This document shows, piece after piece, positions 16,547 to 24,834 of a DNA stretch of 57,525 nucleotides. A program made the position numbers and the translations under genes. Source of the DNA: Cyanobacteria bacterium REEB459 (GTDB lineage Bacteria; Cyanobacteriota; Cyanobacteriia; Phormidesmidales; Phormidesmidaceae). Within the stretch, counting starts at the first letter, position 1, and each line of letters starts with the position of its first letter. The notes beneath the pieces are model-generated. The model was given only the letters and a program-made list of their open reading frames with translations. It was not told the DNA's origin and did not search any database. The DNA is taken from NCBI GenBank assembly GCA_018970085.1, contig JAGWXD010000019.1, positions 1 to 57,525 of the forward strand. The letters run 5' to 3'.

Positions 16547-16789
16547 TCGACCTGGCAAGTATGTATCAAAGCAAAGCAAAAGAAATCACTTTTGGCAAGG
16601 ATGGCAGCAACCCTCAACCAGGGGAAGGGAGTTGACGCCAACATAGGAATGATAAAAGCATCACCTTTAACCAATCCGACTACGTAGTTTAATTATTCCC
16701 TTTTTTCGACGATAAATAAAGGTGCCTGGGTCTTACTTATAGCCCCAGAATCTTAGCCCCAGAAGCCACGGCTGGGGTACTCCCAGGGG

Positions 16790-18127
16790 TCACTCTGGGT
16801 TGGCAACACTGGAGGGGTCTGAAGATCGCTGAATTAGTTGTTTTTCCCACTCCTGATCGAGCTTTTCGCGGTTGGTGGCCTCTTGATCAATCAGGTCAGT
16901 TTCAGTGGTATAGGCCAGATCCTCTGAGGTAACAATGGTTTGGGCGGTGAGGGTGTGGGCAAAGGTAAGCTTTTCTTGCAGAGTATCGTCAATGTGCTCC
17001 AATGCCTGGGCCCGCTGTTGGCGCTGTTGATTACGGCCACTAATCTGATGATTTTGCCGCTGCACCCAAAAATAGCGACCCAGGGGAATGGTGAGAAAGG
17101 CGGCACCGTAGCTGAGTAGCAACCAATAAATAGAGTTGGCCAGGGCTACGATGCCCCCCACCTCCGCCACCAGGCTTTGGTCCTGGAGCAGGTTACCCAG
17201 CACCAAGGCCCCAATCAAATTGACGCTACCCAGGCCAATGGCGATCATGATCTGGCCGGAACTTGCCTGGCTAAATTGGCGTGGTAGCTCCTTCAAAAAT
17301 CGGGGAGGCGACAGACGTTGGCGGGCAGCGGCCGTTACCTGTAGCTCCGGGAAGTGGTAAACAATGCCCCCCTGGGCGGTAACCTGGGGTAGACCATTGA
17401 AGCGGCTCAGGACTGGAATCATAAAATCCTCTAGTTCCCGGTCCCAGCCCTGACCTAAATGGTCGAGAAAGGGAGCAATCTGTTCAGCCACAACCACTCC
17501 GCCCTGGTTCTGGACTACGGTGGCGATCGCTTGCCAGCGTCTGTCTTCTAGATCCTGGTTAGGGTTACCATCGCCAAACAAAAAGGAAAAGACCGCCTCT
17601 AGGAAGTTCATGTCCTGGGAACCAGGGGATGGGGAATGACTCTGGCGGCGATCGTAGTTAAAGTCAAATAACCAGAAAATATCGGGGCCAAACCCGATTC
17701 TGGGTAGAAACACCATACCGCCGCCAAAGCCACCGCCTTCCCGATCGTCTTCCCGACGGGAGGCGGAACTGGCCGCAATCACCAGAGCCACAATGGCCAG
17801 GGTAATCAGTAGCAGTGATAGGATTAAGAGCACCCCGAAGGAAATCCGAATCACATAGAATAGAACTTTCCAGACCCGCTGCCAGATAGCCTGCCAGCGT
17901 CGCCGCCAGGACTTACTGAGTAAAATACCCTGAATATTCTTAGGGAAAAGATAGGCAATCTCACCGCTTTCTGAGACCTGGAGGTGGGCCTGGACTTCGC
18001 TGGCTAAGGCGAGCATTTGGGCCTGGGTGGTCTGGAGAGAAAGGCCCGTTGCCGTGGCTAAATCCCCCGGAGTAACCCGGTAGCTGAGCTGCTCGATTGC
18101 CTTGATTAAGGTAGCTTCATGGGCCAT
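16790..18127 (-). CDS. Conserved membrane protein with N-terminal winged-helix-like segment
   Basis: The protein has 445 residues. The first 70 look like a small helical or winged-helix domain (LIKAIEQLSYRVTPGDLATATGLSLQTTQAQM). Four hydrophobic segments follow: one near 88-118, then three between about 290 and 360. The loop at about 125-170 is Gly- and Arg-rich. The C-terminal 80 residues are polar and helical. It lies upstream of the SpkB-like kinase on the same strand, 243 bases away. I recognise it only as a cyanobacterial conserved protein. No catalytic motif is visible. Confidence 0.8.
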   Translation of the reverse strand: MAHEATLIKAIEQLSYRVTPGDLATATGLSLQTTQAQMLALASEVQAHLQVSESGEIAYLFPKNIQGILLSKSWRRRWQAIWQRVWKVLFYVIRISFGVLLILSLLLITLAIVALVIAASSASRREDDREGGGFGGGMVFLPRIGFGPDIFWLFDFNYDRRQSHSPSPGSQDMNFLEAVFSFLFGDGNPNQDLEDRRWQAIATVVQNQGGVVVAEQIAPFLDHLGQGWDRELEDFMIPVLSRFNGLPQVTAQGGIVYHFPELQVTAAARQRLSPPRFLKELPRQFSQASSGQIMIAIGLGSVNLIGALVLGNLLQDQSLVAEVGGIVALANSIYWLLLSYGAAFLTIPLGRYFWVQRQNHQISGRNQQRQQRAQALEHIDDTLQEKLTFAHTLTAQTIVTSEDLAYTTETDLIDQEATNREKLDQEWEKQLIQRSSDPSSVANPE

Positions 18128-18311
18128 AATGTCGCCTGGGTTCCCCGGTTTTCGCTGTTAGGACCTGTTAACCAGTATAAAAAGCCTTTCCCTGAGATGA
18201 TAGGGGATGGTAACCGAACTTACCGTGGTTATGGTATTAGCGATTATCCTGTTCCCCTAGGATTCCCTTCCCCTAGGCCTAAGACTTCACCCCATACATC
18301 GGCCCTCCGCT

Positions 18312-19565
18312 ATGAACCGCTTCTGGCAACATAAGTCTATTCTGGGCTGGCTGCTCTACGATGTGGCCAGTTCGAGCTACGCTTTGCTGGTTCCGGGGGT
18401 GGCCTATGCGGTTTACTACCGGCAGGTAGTTTGCGGCGGAACTACCCACTGTGATGCCCAGTGGGCCATGCTCACTTCCCTAGCGCTGATCGGATCCGGT
18501 CTTCTAGCCCCCTTTTTAGGGGCGATCGCTGACACTGGTAAGCTGCGCTACCCCCTCTTTGCCCTGGCTACCGGCCTATGTTGCCTGGCTACCAGCCTGC
18601 TCTACTGGGTAGAACCTGGAGGCTTAATGCTGGGCGGAATGGCCTTTGTGGTGGCACAGGTGGGATACATCTGCGCCGCTAGCCTGTATGACTCCTATCT
18701 GCCCCTTCTGGCTCCTAGTCAACGGCTGGGTCAACTATCGGGGTTGGGGTGGGGGTTGGGTTATCTGGGGGGCTTAATCTGTTTTTTTATCGCCTATGGC
18801 TGGATGCAGGGTGGTCTGGTGGCGACCAATTTACCTGTCTATCGCTTAACCTTTTTGCTGGTCAGTGTTTTCTATGGACTCGTTGCGCTGCCGGCTCTGG
18901 TCTGGTTGCCCCGCCAGTCTCCTGGGCCAGTGAACTATAGCTTCAGACGTCTGGTTAAAAGCGCCTATCACCAGGTGTTTAAAACCCTGAAAAACTGGCG
19001 AGAAACCCCCGCAATTTTCCAGTTTCTGATCGGTTACTACCTGATTTCTGACGGCATTGTCACCATTCACAGCTTTATTGCCATTTACCTGAAAACCCAA
19101 TTTGCACTGGAAGTAGGACAGATTTTACAGTTAACCTTACTGTTTAACGCCATCGCCATCCCGATGACGCTAACCGTCGGCTTACTTAGTCGTCGTTGGT
19201 CGGCCCTGACCTTGCTGAAGGCAATTTTAACCCTTTGGGTAGGCCTGCTACTGTTGATCGTCTTCGGTACCCATCCCCTTACTCCCCTGCTGGTGGCGAT
19301 CGGGTTGGGGGTAGTCAGCGGTTCTACCCAATCCCTCTGTCGAGGGCTGTTTGCCCAACTCATTCCCCACAACAAAACCTCTGAATTGTTTGGTTTCCAT
19401 GCCCTGGTGGGGAAAATCTCCGCCACCTTTGGCCCCTTAATCTTCGGTTTTACCAGTGCCCTGAGTGGCAACCAACGCCTGGCTATGTTTTTGCTCCTAC
19501 CGTTTTTCCTGCTGGGGGGATGGGCATTATTGCGTACCCCTATTTCAAAACCACTGTCGCCCTGA
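18312..19565 (+). CDS. MFS transporter, UMF1/Atg22-like
   Basis: The protein has 417 residues with 11-12 membrane segments. The opening WLLYDVASSSYALLVPGVAYAVYY and the SGLGWGLGYLGGL segment are characteristic of the UMF1 (Atg22-like) branch of the major facilitator superfamily. In yeast, Atg22 exports amino acids from the vacuole; substrates in bacteria are unknown. It is transcribed away from the winged-helix membrane protein and its stop is only three bases from the stop of the convergent epimerase gene. Confidence 0.88.
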   Translation: MNRFWQHKSILGWLLYDVASSSYALLVPGVAYAVYYRQVVCGGTTHCDAQWAMLTSLALIGSGLLAPFLGAIADTGKLRYPLFALATGLCCLATSLLYWVEPGGLMLGGMAFVVAQVGYICAASLYDSYLPLLAPSQRLGQLSGLGWGLGYLGGLICFFIAYGWMQGGLVATNLPVYRLTFLLVSVFYGLVALPALVWLPRQSPGPVNYSFRRLVKSAYHQVFKTLKNWRETPAIFQFLIGYYLISDGIVTIHSFIAIYLKTQFALEVGQILQLTLLFNAIAIPMTLTVGLLSRRWSALTLLKAILTLWVGLLLLIVFGTHPLTPLLVAIGLGVVSGSTQSLCRGLFAQLIPHNKTSELFGFHALVGKISATFGPLIFGFTSALSGNQRLAMFLLLPFFLLGGWALLRTPISKPLSP

Positions 19566-19568
19566 TGT

Positions 19569-20561
19569 CTAGCGAGGTTTCTTGATCCCTTCAATGCCAT
19601 GAACCTGTAGGAGGTCCGCCAGGGTTTTACAGTAGGTATTTAATCCAAAACTAGCGGGATTGACAGCCCCAGTATAAACAAACTGGGGGTTGCGCAAACA
19701 AAAGTAATCCCATGGAGCCATCTGGATTCTGAACACCCTAACAATCAGATCAGCTAACCAGAGAGACAGGGGAATGCGAAACCAGATCGGTTTACCCAGG
19801 TAGGCGCAGGTTTGTTCTACCGCCTGGTTGGCAGATAGGGCAGGATTGCCGATGACGTATTCCCGGTAACCGGCGGGGGAGGGATGGTCGATTAAATAAT
19901 TCACAACGGTAGCGATATCTTGGGCATGGGCGAAGTGAAAACCCGCCTCAGCACGAAAGAAACGGATTAACCCAATCCACCGGGTGACATCCCGTATTCC
20001 CGCTGAAATGAAGGAGTAGGGTTTCTGGGAGTCGCCGCCAAATACCAGGGTAGGAAAGACGGTGGTAATTTTGTGATATAGCGCTAACCCAGATAACCGG
20101 CGATGACATTCATATTTACTGCGAATATAGTCAGTGCCGAATTCATAGGCCTCTGGCAGGGGTTGACTCTGGGGGCCTAAAATACTGGCGGTAGAAAAGT
20201 AAATTACCTGCTGACAACGCTGGGGATCAAGCATTTTCATCAAGGACACATTGGCGTTGGTGTTGATGTCCATGACGTAGTCAGGGTCGCCCCCCCAGGC
20301 GGCTGCCGTTAGAATAGCGATGTCTATGGTGCTGAGCAGATCGGCGTACTGTTCGATGTCTGCCAAGCCTGCCTGCAAAATGTGTACCCTGGAATCATCC
20401 TTTAGGGCCAAATGCAACTTATCGGGGTGACGCAGCAGTAAGAACACCTCGTAGCGATCGCGTTGCAGCAATTGTTCCAAAATATAGTGACCAATGCAGC
20501 CACTAGCCCCGGTCATAAAGACCCGTAGGTAGGGGGTGGGGATGGGGGTGAGGGTTTCCAA
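19569..20561 (-). CDS. NAD(P)-dependent epimerase/dehydratase family protein
   Basis: The protein has 330 residues, with an extended SDR fold. The nucleotide-binding motif TGASGCIG lies at residues 17-24, the serine motif is YFSTASILG, and the catalytic pair is in YIRSK (Y-x-x-x-K). The substrate is unknown; relatives act on nucleotide sugars, flavonoids or steroid-like alcohols. The only upstream start in frame is a TTG at 20561. ATG at 20516 (Met16) would cut into the first beta-strand RVFMTGASG, so the TTG is preferred with caution. Confidence 0.85.
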   Translation of the reverse strand: METLTPIPTPYLRVFMTGASGCIGHYILEQLLQRDRYEVFLLLRHPDKLHLALKDDSRVHILQAGLADIEQYADLLSTIDIAILTAAAWGGDPDYVMDINTNANVSLMKMLDPQRCQQVIYFSTASILGPQSQPLPEAYEFGTDYIRSKYECHRRLSGLALYHKITTVFPTLVFGGDSQKPYSFISAGIRDVTRWIGLIRFFRAEAGFHFAHAQDIATVVNYLIDHPSPAGYREYVIGNPALSANQAVEQTCAYLGKPIWFRIPLSLWLADLIVRVFRIQMAPWDYFCLRNPQFVYTGAVNPASFGLNTYCKTLADLLQVHGIEGIKKPR

Positions 20562-20746
20562 GGATTTTAGTTCAAAGGGTTACCAACCTGGTTAGGCCTG
20601 CTTTAGGGGGCTATCCAGGCAATCAGCATTTCCATTTTGCCCTGAGTGGTCGGGGAAGCCAAGCTGTTTAGACAAAAGCCAGAACTACAGGCAAACTTCT
20701 TGAATGGGTGAAATTCTGGTGAAACCAGCGAGATCGCCGTGAACCC

Positions 20747-21349
20747 ATGGCACGACTCTTTGTACAAAGGATACAGCGAGTTGAGTTATCTATGGTTCTC
20801 GGTAATTATTCTGGTTTCAAGACCTTGCCCTGGGCTCGGGGCCGGCACCCGACTTTTTTGGGGCCCAGGGCACCCCAGGGGTTTACCTTAATTGAACTGA
20901 TGGTGGTGATCTTAGTGATTGGCGTCCTGGCCACCATGGTCTGGCCGACGATTTTTCATCAGATTGCCAAGGCCCGCCAGGCAAGGGCTTTAACGGCGAT
21001 AGGGACGATCAATCGGGCCCAGCACGACTTCTTTTACGAACGGGGTAGGTTTTCTAACGACATGGCCGAATTGGGTTTTGCCTACCTAAGCCGGGATGAT
21101 AAACATTACAGTTACGGGCTCGAGGCCGCCGATAGCCAGAATAAAAAAATTAAAGTTAAGGCTCGACCCGCGACCCAGGACGCTCTACGCGGGTATACCG
21201 GGGTTGTATATGTTAATCAAGATAGCCAGGGTAATAGGGTTTTATCGTCTCTGGTGTGTCAGGGCGATGTCAGCCAAGATGCCCCCGATCCTCAGTTTAA
21301 GGAAACTGGCAATGGCGCCGTTGAGGTGCTGGGCTGTGGGTCGCTCTAA
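20747..21349 (+). CDS. Type IV pilin-like protein with unusually long leader
   Basis: The protein has 200 residues. The prepilin signature GFTLIELMVVILVIGVLATMVWP begins with the cleavage glycine near residue 45, so the leader is about 45 residues from ATG 20747 or about 30 from the internal ATG at 20792. Ordinary type IVa leaders are 6-25 residues. The mature part resembles cyanobacterial PilA-type and general-secretion pseudopilins (ALTAIGTINRAQHDFFYERGRF), with a C-terminal Cys pair (SLVCQGD and VLGCGSL) that could form the D-loop disulfide. No PilD or other pilus gene is in the window. Role: a major or minor pilin in surface filaments. Confidence 0.88.
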   Translation: MARLFVQRIQRVELSMVLGNYSGFKTLPWARGRHPTFLGPRAPQGFTLIELMVVILVIGVLATMVWPTIFHQIAKARQARALTAIGTINRAQHDFFYERGRFSNDMAELGFAYLSRDDKHYSYGLEAADSQNKKIKVKARPATQDALRGYTGVVYVNQDSQGNRVLSSLVCQGDVSQDAPDPQFKETGNGAVEVLGCGSL

Positions 21350-21420
21350 GCCTACTGGATTGATAGCGAGTACGGGTTTACTCAAGGCTACTATGGGAAA
21401 ATAATTTAGCTAGTTTAAAT

Positions 21421-21448
21421 TTATAAAAAACTTTTTATAAAAAACTTT
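21421..21448. repeat. 14-bp perfect tandem duplication
   Basis: TTATAAAAAACTTT is repeated exactly at 21421-21434 and 21435-21448, in the gap between the pilin and DUF2939 genes. It is very AT-rich and may overlap promoter elements. Confidence 0.85.
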
Positions 21449-21572
21449 ATAGATAGTGATAATTCTGACCCCTTTAACAGGCATAGAGCGAGCCAAAAAA
21501 TCTGACAGACCCTGCTTGTACCTATTAATCGGCCTTCTATACCTATGGCCCAAGGTCTACACGCTAAACCCT

Positions 21573-21600
21573 ACTACTATGGCTTTACTACTATGGCTTT
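21573..21600. repeat. 14-bp perfect tandem duplication at a start codon
   Basis: ACTACTATGGCTTT is repeated exactly at 21573-21586 and 21587-21600. Each copy carries an ATG, and the second supplies the likely DUF2939 start. Since 14 is not a multiple of three, the duplication changes which upstream ATG is in frame. Confidence 0.88.
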
Positions 21601-22603
21601 AGCATCCTCTACTCACCCTAAGTCACCTATAGGCTGGATGATTCCCGCCGTTGCTCTCACCGTTGGTGCCTACATCGCCTGGCCCTACATCTCGGTGTGG
21701 CAGCTATATTCAGCCCTGCGATCGCAGGATGCCGATGCCCTCACTACGCGCATCGATTTTCCCTCCCTGCGTACATCCCTCAAGGATCAAGTCAATGCCT
21801 TGGTGATGGCAAAGGCGGTAGATAACCAGCAGATGGCGGATAATCCCTGGGCCGGTCTGGCGGTAGCCGTCTTACCCAAGATCGTCGACTCGATGATAGA
21901 TGCCTATGTAACGCCGGCCGGGGTTACCCAGCTATTTGAGGCCAATACCTTCAACGGAACAAGCCCGACTGGGAAACCCCAGACATCGGCCCCGCAACCA
22001 GACCAGTTGAAAGACATCAAGTTTGCCTTTTTCTCCAACCCCAGTCGGTTTCTGCTGAAGACTAAAGAGGGTGATTTTGTCTTCAGGCTGAAGGACTGGA
22101 CATGGAAATTAGCAGAGGTAACATTAACCCCCGCAACGATCCAAAGTATGGAGGCCAGAGTCTCAAAAACTAGCCAGCAAGGATCCGACTACAGTGACCC
22201 CATCCGTCAGGCTTCATCTGCAGATCCCAGGGTTGAGACCGGTGAGGGCCAATCCGCTACAGAAATTGAGTCCCCTACCCAGGAAGAGGCGGCCATATCT
22301 CTGGTGGAAAACTTGTATCATCTGCTTTCCGAAAAACAGTTTGATCAAGCCAGTTCCCTATATACCCCCCAGTTGGCTGATTTCTTTGCCCCTGGTTTTT
22401 TCAACAAGTTTGAACGGGTCACCGTTGCAGACCTAACAATCACCTCGAGAAGCAATGGTATTATTAACCTCTTAGGAGAAAATACCTATGTTTATCGGGA
22501 TGGCTCAACCCAACGAGAAGCTCGTTCCTATACGGTCAGGCCTCTAGATGGGGAACTTAAACTAACTGCCTCAGAGTTTATCAAAGTGACCAAGCCCAGA
22601 TAG
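21593..22603 (+). CDS. DUF2939 family protein, membrane-anchored
   Basis: From the ATG at 21593 the protein has 336 residues. One membrane anchor (IGWMIPAVALTVGAYIAWPY) is followed by a DUF2939 domain with the family phrases SVWQLYSALRSQDADALTTRIDFPSLRTSLKDQV and VTPAGVTQLFE. A polar linker at about 205-250 is followed by an NTF2-like C-terminal region of about 90 residues (LYHLLSEKQFDQASSLYTPQLADFF). Function is unknown. An in-frame ATG at 21545 adds 16 residues but is in frame only because of the 14-bp duplication, so I prefer 21593. Confidence 0.82.
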   Translation: MALASSTHPKSPIGWMIPAVALTVGAYIAWPYISVWQLYSALRSQDADALTTRIDFPSLRTSLKDQVNALVMAKAVDNQQMADNPWAGLAVAVLPKIVDSMIDAYVTPAGVTQLFEANTFNGTSPTGKPQTSAPQPDQLKDIKFAFFSNPSRFLLKTKEGDFVFRLKDWTWKLAEVTLTPATIQSMEARVSKTSQQGSDYSDPIRQASSADPRVETGEGQSATEIESPTQEEAAISLVENLYHLLSEKQFDQASSLYTPQLADFFAPGFFNKFERVTVADLTITSRSNGIINLLGENTYVYRDGSTQREARSYTVRPLDGELKLTASEFIKVTKPR

Positions 22604-22635
22604 TGTCAGGTTAGTTGAGTGCTACAGTAAGGCCG

Positions 22636-22652
22636 ACTCTCGCCAAGAGAGT
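22636..22652 (+). terminator. Small hairpin after the DUF2939 gene
   Basis: ACTCTC (22636-22641) pairs with GAGAGT (22647-22652) around a 5-base loop, 33 bases after the stop codon. There is no T run, so this is weak evidence for a terminator. Confidence 0.25.
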
Positions 22653-22807
22653 ATGCAGTCTCTGGGGTGAATAGGGTAAGCTTGTATCGCTGGCAGCTAG
22701 GCCTTTAGGCCCCATAATTGGATAAACTCCAGTAAAGGCGCGGAAACAATCAAAATAGAGATTAACTATTCCCGTGGACTTTGCCAACCCTTTCCAGGCT
22801 CAAACCG

Positions 22808-23260
22808 ATGGCTGAAACCCCTAATTCCCCCGTTGTCTCCACGGCGGCCCCAACCGTTGATGTACTGTTTGATCAGGCGATCGCGCAGTACAAAGCTGGG
22901 GCTGACCCGGTAGGGTTAGTGCCGGTCTTTAAAGACATTTGCGATCGCGCCCCCCGCAGTAGTGCCGCCTGGGCCTGTCTGGCCTGGCTCTATCTGCTGA
23001 CTGACAAACCCGACAGTGCCCTGAGGGCAGCTCAACGGGCGGTTAAATTAAATCCCCAGGATCCCCAGGGCCGGGTTAACTTGGCCCTGGCCCTGCTGGA
23101 GGCCGGTAAACCTGGAGTGCGCCCCCACATTGAAGTGGCGGGTCAGATGATGGCAGCGGTGGCGGACCTGCGTGCCGAAGTCATGGATAGCATTGCCGAT
23201 GGCCTGGCCCGTAAACCGGGCTGGCCCAGCCTGGAACGGGTAAAGCAGTGGTTAACCTGA
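22808..23260 (+). CDS. Small TPR-repeat protein
   Basis: The protein has 150 residues from ATG 22808; a TTG at 22781 would add nine. Residues 15-110 hold two to three tetratricopeptide units (AWACLAWLYLLTDKPDSALRAAQRAVKLNPQDPQGRVNLALALLEAGKP). The C-terminal 40 residues are helical. Such proteins are scaffolds without enzymatic activity. It is separated from the DUF2939 gene by 204 bases and converges on the hydrolase gene, so it is probably transcribed alone. Its partner is unknown. Confidence 0.85.
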   Translation: MAETPNSPVVSTAAPTVDVLFDQAIAQYKAGADPVGLVPVFKDICDRAPRSSAAWACLAWLYLLTDKPDSALRAAQRAVKLNPQDPQGRVNLALALLEAGKPGVRPHIEVAGQMMAAVADLRAEVMDSIADGLARKPGWPSLERVKQWLT

Positions 23261-23347
23261 AGCCGACGAAAGTCACCCAGCCCTCAGGGCAGCGGCCTGG
23301 TAAGGCTCAAACAGAGTGGTTGGGCTCAATAGCCCTCGCCCCTGGGG

Positions 23348-24262
23348 CTAGTAGCCAGCCCAGTGCCGTACCCACTGATTAAAGCTATCTCCATCTTCAT
23401 CGTATAGACAGTGACCCGCCCCCTTGAGATACTTGAGGGTGAGGTTAGGGCTCAGGTCTTCTAGGGCTGACGCCATCGCCACGGGCAGCACCCGGTCGCG
23501 ATCACCCCACAGCAGCAGGGTGGGCAGGGCCAAATGGCGTAGCATCGCCTGAATGGAGGGACTAAAGTCGGGGTTACAGCGAGACCTGACCAGATAACAC
23601 AGGGCTCTGGCTGCTCCTGGCTGTCGGGGTGGCAGGGCAAATAGACTCAATAATTCATCGTCTACCCGGTCTGCATCGAGATAGACACGACCCAGCACCC
23701 ACCGTAAACATGCCCGTTGCCGCACCAGCTGAAACAGCGGCCGAATCAACAGGGGGGTAGCCACCAAGCGTTCTACGGTAAAGGCGATATGGGCAATCCA
23801 CCCGGCAACTAGATCCTGACGGGCAGCGGCCAGGGGCAGGGTGACTAGAATTAACCGGCTGAGCTGGGCTGGTTGCTGGTGAGCTACGGTTAGAGCCACC
23901 AGGGCCCCCAGGGAATGGCCTACCAGAATTACGGGGCGATTGATGACCGCCGCCATAAAGTCTTGTACCTGAGCGGCCCAGAGCTCGGCGCTGTAGAGGG
24001 TAGGAGGCTTTTCTGTATCGCCAAAACCCAGTAAATCGAGGGCGTATACCGGCGCCACCTGGCTCAAGGGGGCCAAATTCTGACGCCACTGGTTCAGGTT
24101 GGCGCCGAACCCATGAATCAGCAGCAAAGCTGGCTGGTCTGGCCGCCCGGGTCCTGGGTGAAACCAATAACGCACCCGCCAGCCCCGCCAGTACCAGAGG
24201 CGCTGATGGCCTGACTGAGTGAGGGGTAGGTCTAAACTGGCCAGACAAGAATGGCTAGGCAT
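23348..24262 (-). CDS. Alpha/beta hydrolase
   Basis: The protein has 304 residues with a complete triad: the nucleophile elbow GHSLG, the acid in LLWGDRDRVLP and the base in GAGHCLYDE. The oxyanion motif is LLIHGFGANLNQWRQN. Similar cyanobacterial and plant-plastid hydrolases include esterases, haloperoxidase-like enzymes and chlorophyll or pheophytin hydrolases, but the substrate cannot be named. It is the last gene of a minus-strand run, 33 bases after the cNMP-binding protein gene. Confidence 0.9.
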   Translation of the reverse strand: MPSHSCLASLDLPLTQSGHQRLWYWRGWRVRYWFHPGPGRPDQPALLLIHGFGANLNQWRQNLAPLSQVAPVYALDLLGFGDTEKPPTLYSAELWAAQVQDFMAAVINRPVILVGHSLGALVALTVAHQQPAQLSRLILVTLPLAAARQDLVAGWIAHIAFTVERLVATPLLIRPLFQLVRQRACLRWVLGRVYLDADRVDDELLSLFALPPRQPGAARALCYLVRSRCNPDFSPSIQAMLRHLALPTLLLWGDRDRVLPVAMASALEDLSPNLTLKYLKGAGHCLYDEDGDSFNQWVRHWAGY

Positions 24263-24295
24263 GGCTATTTAAAGGTCCTGGGGCTGGGGGGTCTT

Positions 24296-24805
24296 CTAAA
24301 GCGGTTCTGGGGTCGGCAACAGGCCGCTGCTCAGCCTCCCCTCTGGACTGACTGAAGGGTCATGACGACTGGTTTTCAGGTGATTGAGTTCTTGATTAAG
24401 TTCACGGATACGCCGGGACAGGAGGCGAATAATATTCAGGGCAATGCCGGGGGTCTCATCCATCGCCTCATAGAGTTGCTGTTGGGTGAGTACCAAACAC
24501 CAGCAGGGTTCCAGGCTGGTAACCGAGGCCGAACGGGGCTCAGCATCAAACACCGACATCTCTCCAAAGCAGTCACCGGCCTTAAGGTGAGCTACTGACT
24601 GGGCCTGCAGGTGAACCCTGACCTGGCCCGAGACCAAAATATACATGGCCCGACCCTCTTGCCCTTCGGTCAAAATCGTTTCACCAGGGTCAAAATACAC
24701 CTCCTCCATAATGGCAGCCAGGCGCATCAGGAAATCATCCCGCAGTTCTCTGAAAATGGGAACCTGGCGAATGAATAATAGGCGATCGAGGCTACTCAGC
24801 AGCAT
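24296..24805 (-). CDS. Cyclic nucleotide-binding domain protein
   Basis: The protein has 169 residues. Residues 10-125 are a cNMP-binding domain. The phosphate-binding cassette FGEMSVFDAEPRSASV keeps both the Glu and the Arg needed to hold the cyclic phosphate, so true cAMP or cGMP binding is likely. A short helical tail follows, with no DNA-binding helix-turn-helix, so it is not a CRP transcription factor. It starts 29 bases after the transporter-HEAT gene, in a different frame. It is plausibly a regulatory subunit for that membrane protein, possibly fused to it in some relatives (inference). Confidence 0.9.
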   Translation of the reverse strand: MLLSSLDRLLFIRQVPIFRELRDDFLMRLAAIMEEVYFDPGETILTEGQEGRAMYILVSGQVRVHLQAQSVAHLKAGDCFGEMSVFDAEPRSASVTSLEPCWCLVLTQQQLYEAMDETPGIALNIIRLLSRRIRELNQELNHLKTSRHDPSVSPEGRLSSGLLPTPEPL

Positions 24806-24834
24806 GACATCGGCAGCAGGGGGAGGGGGAATCG

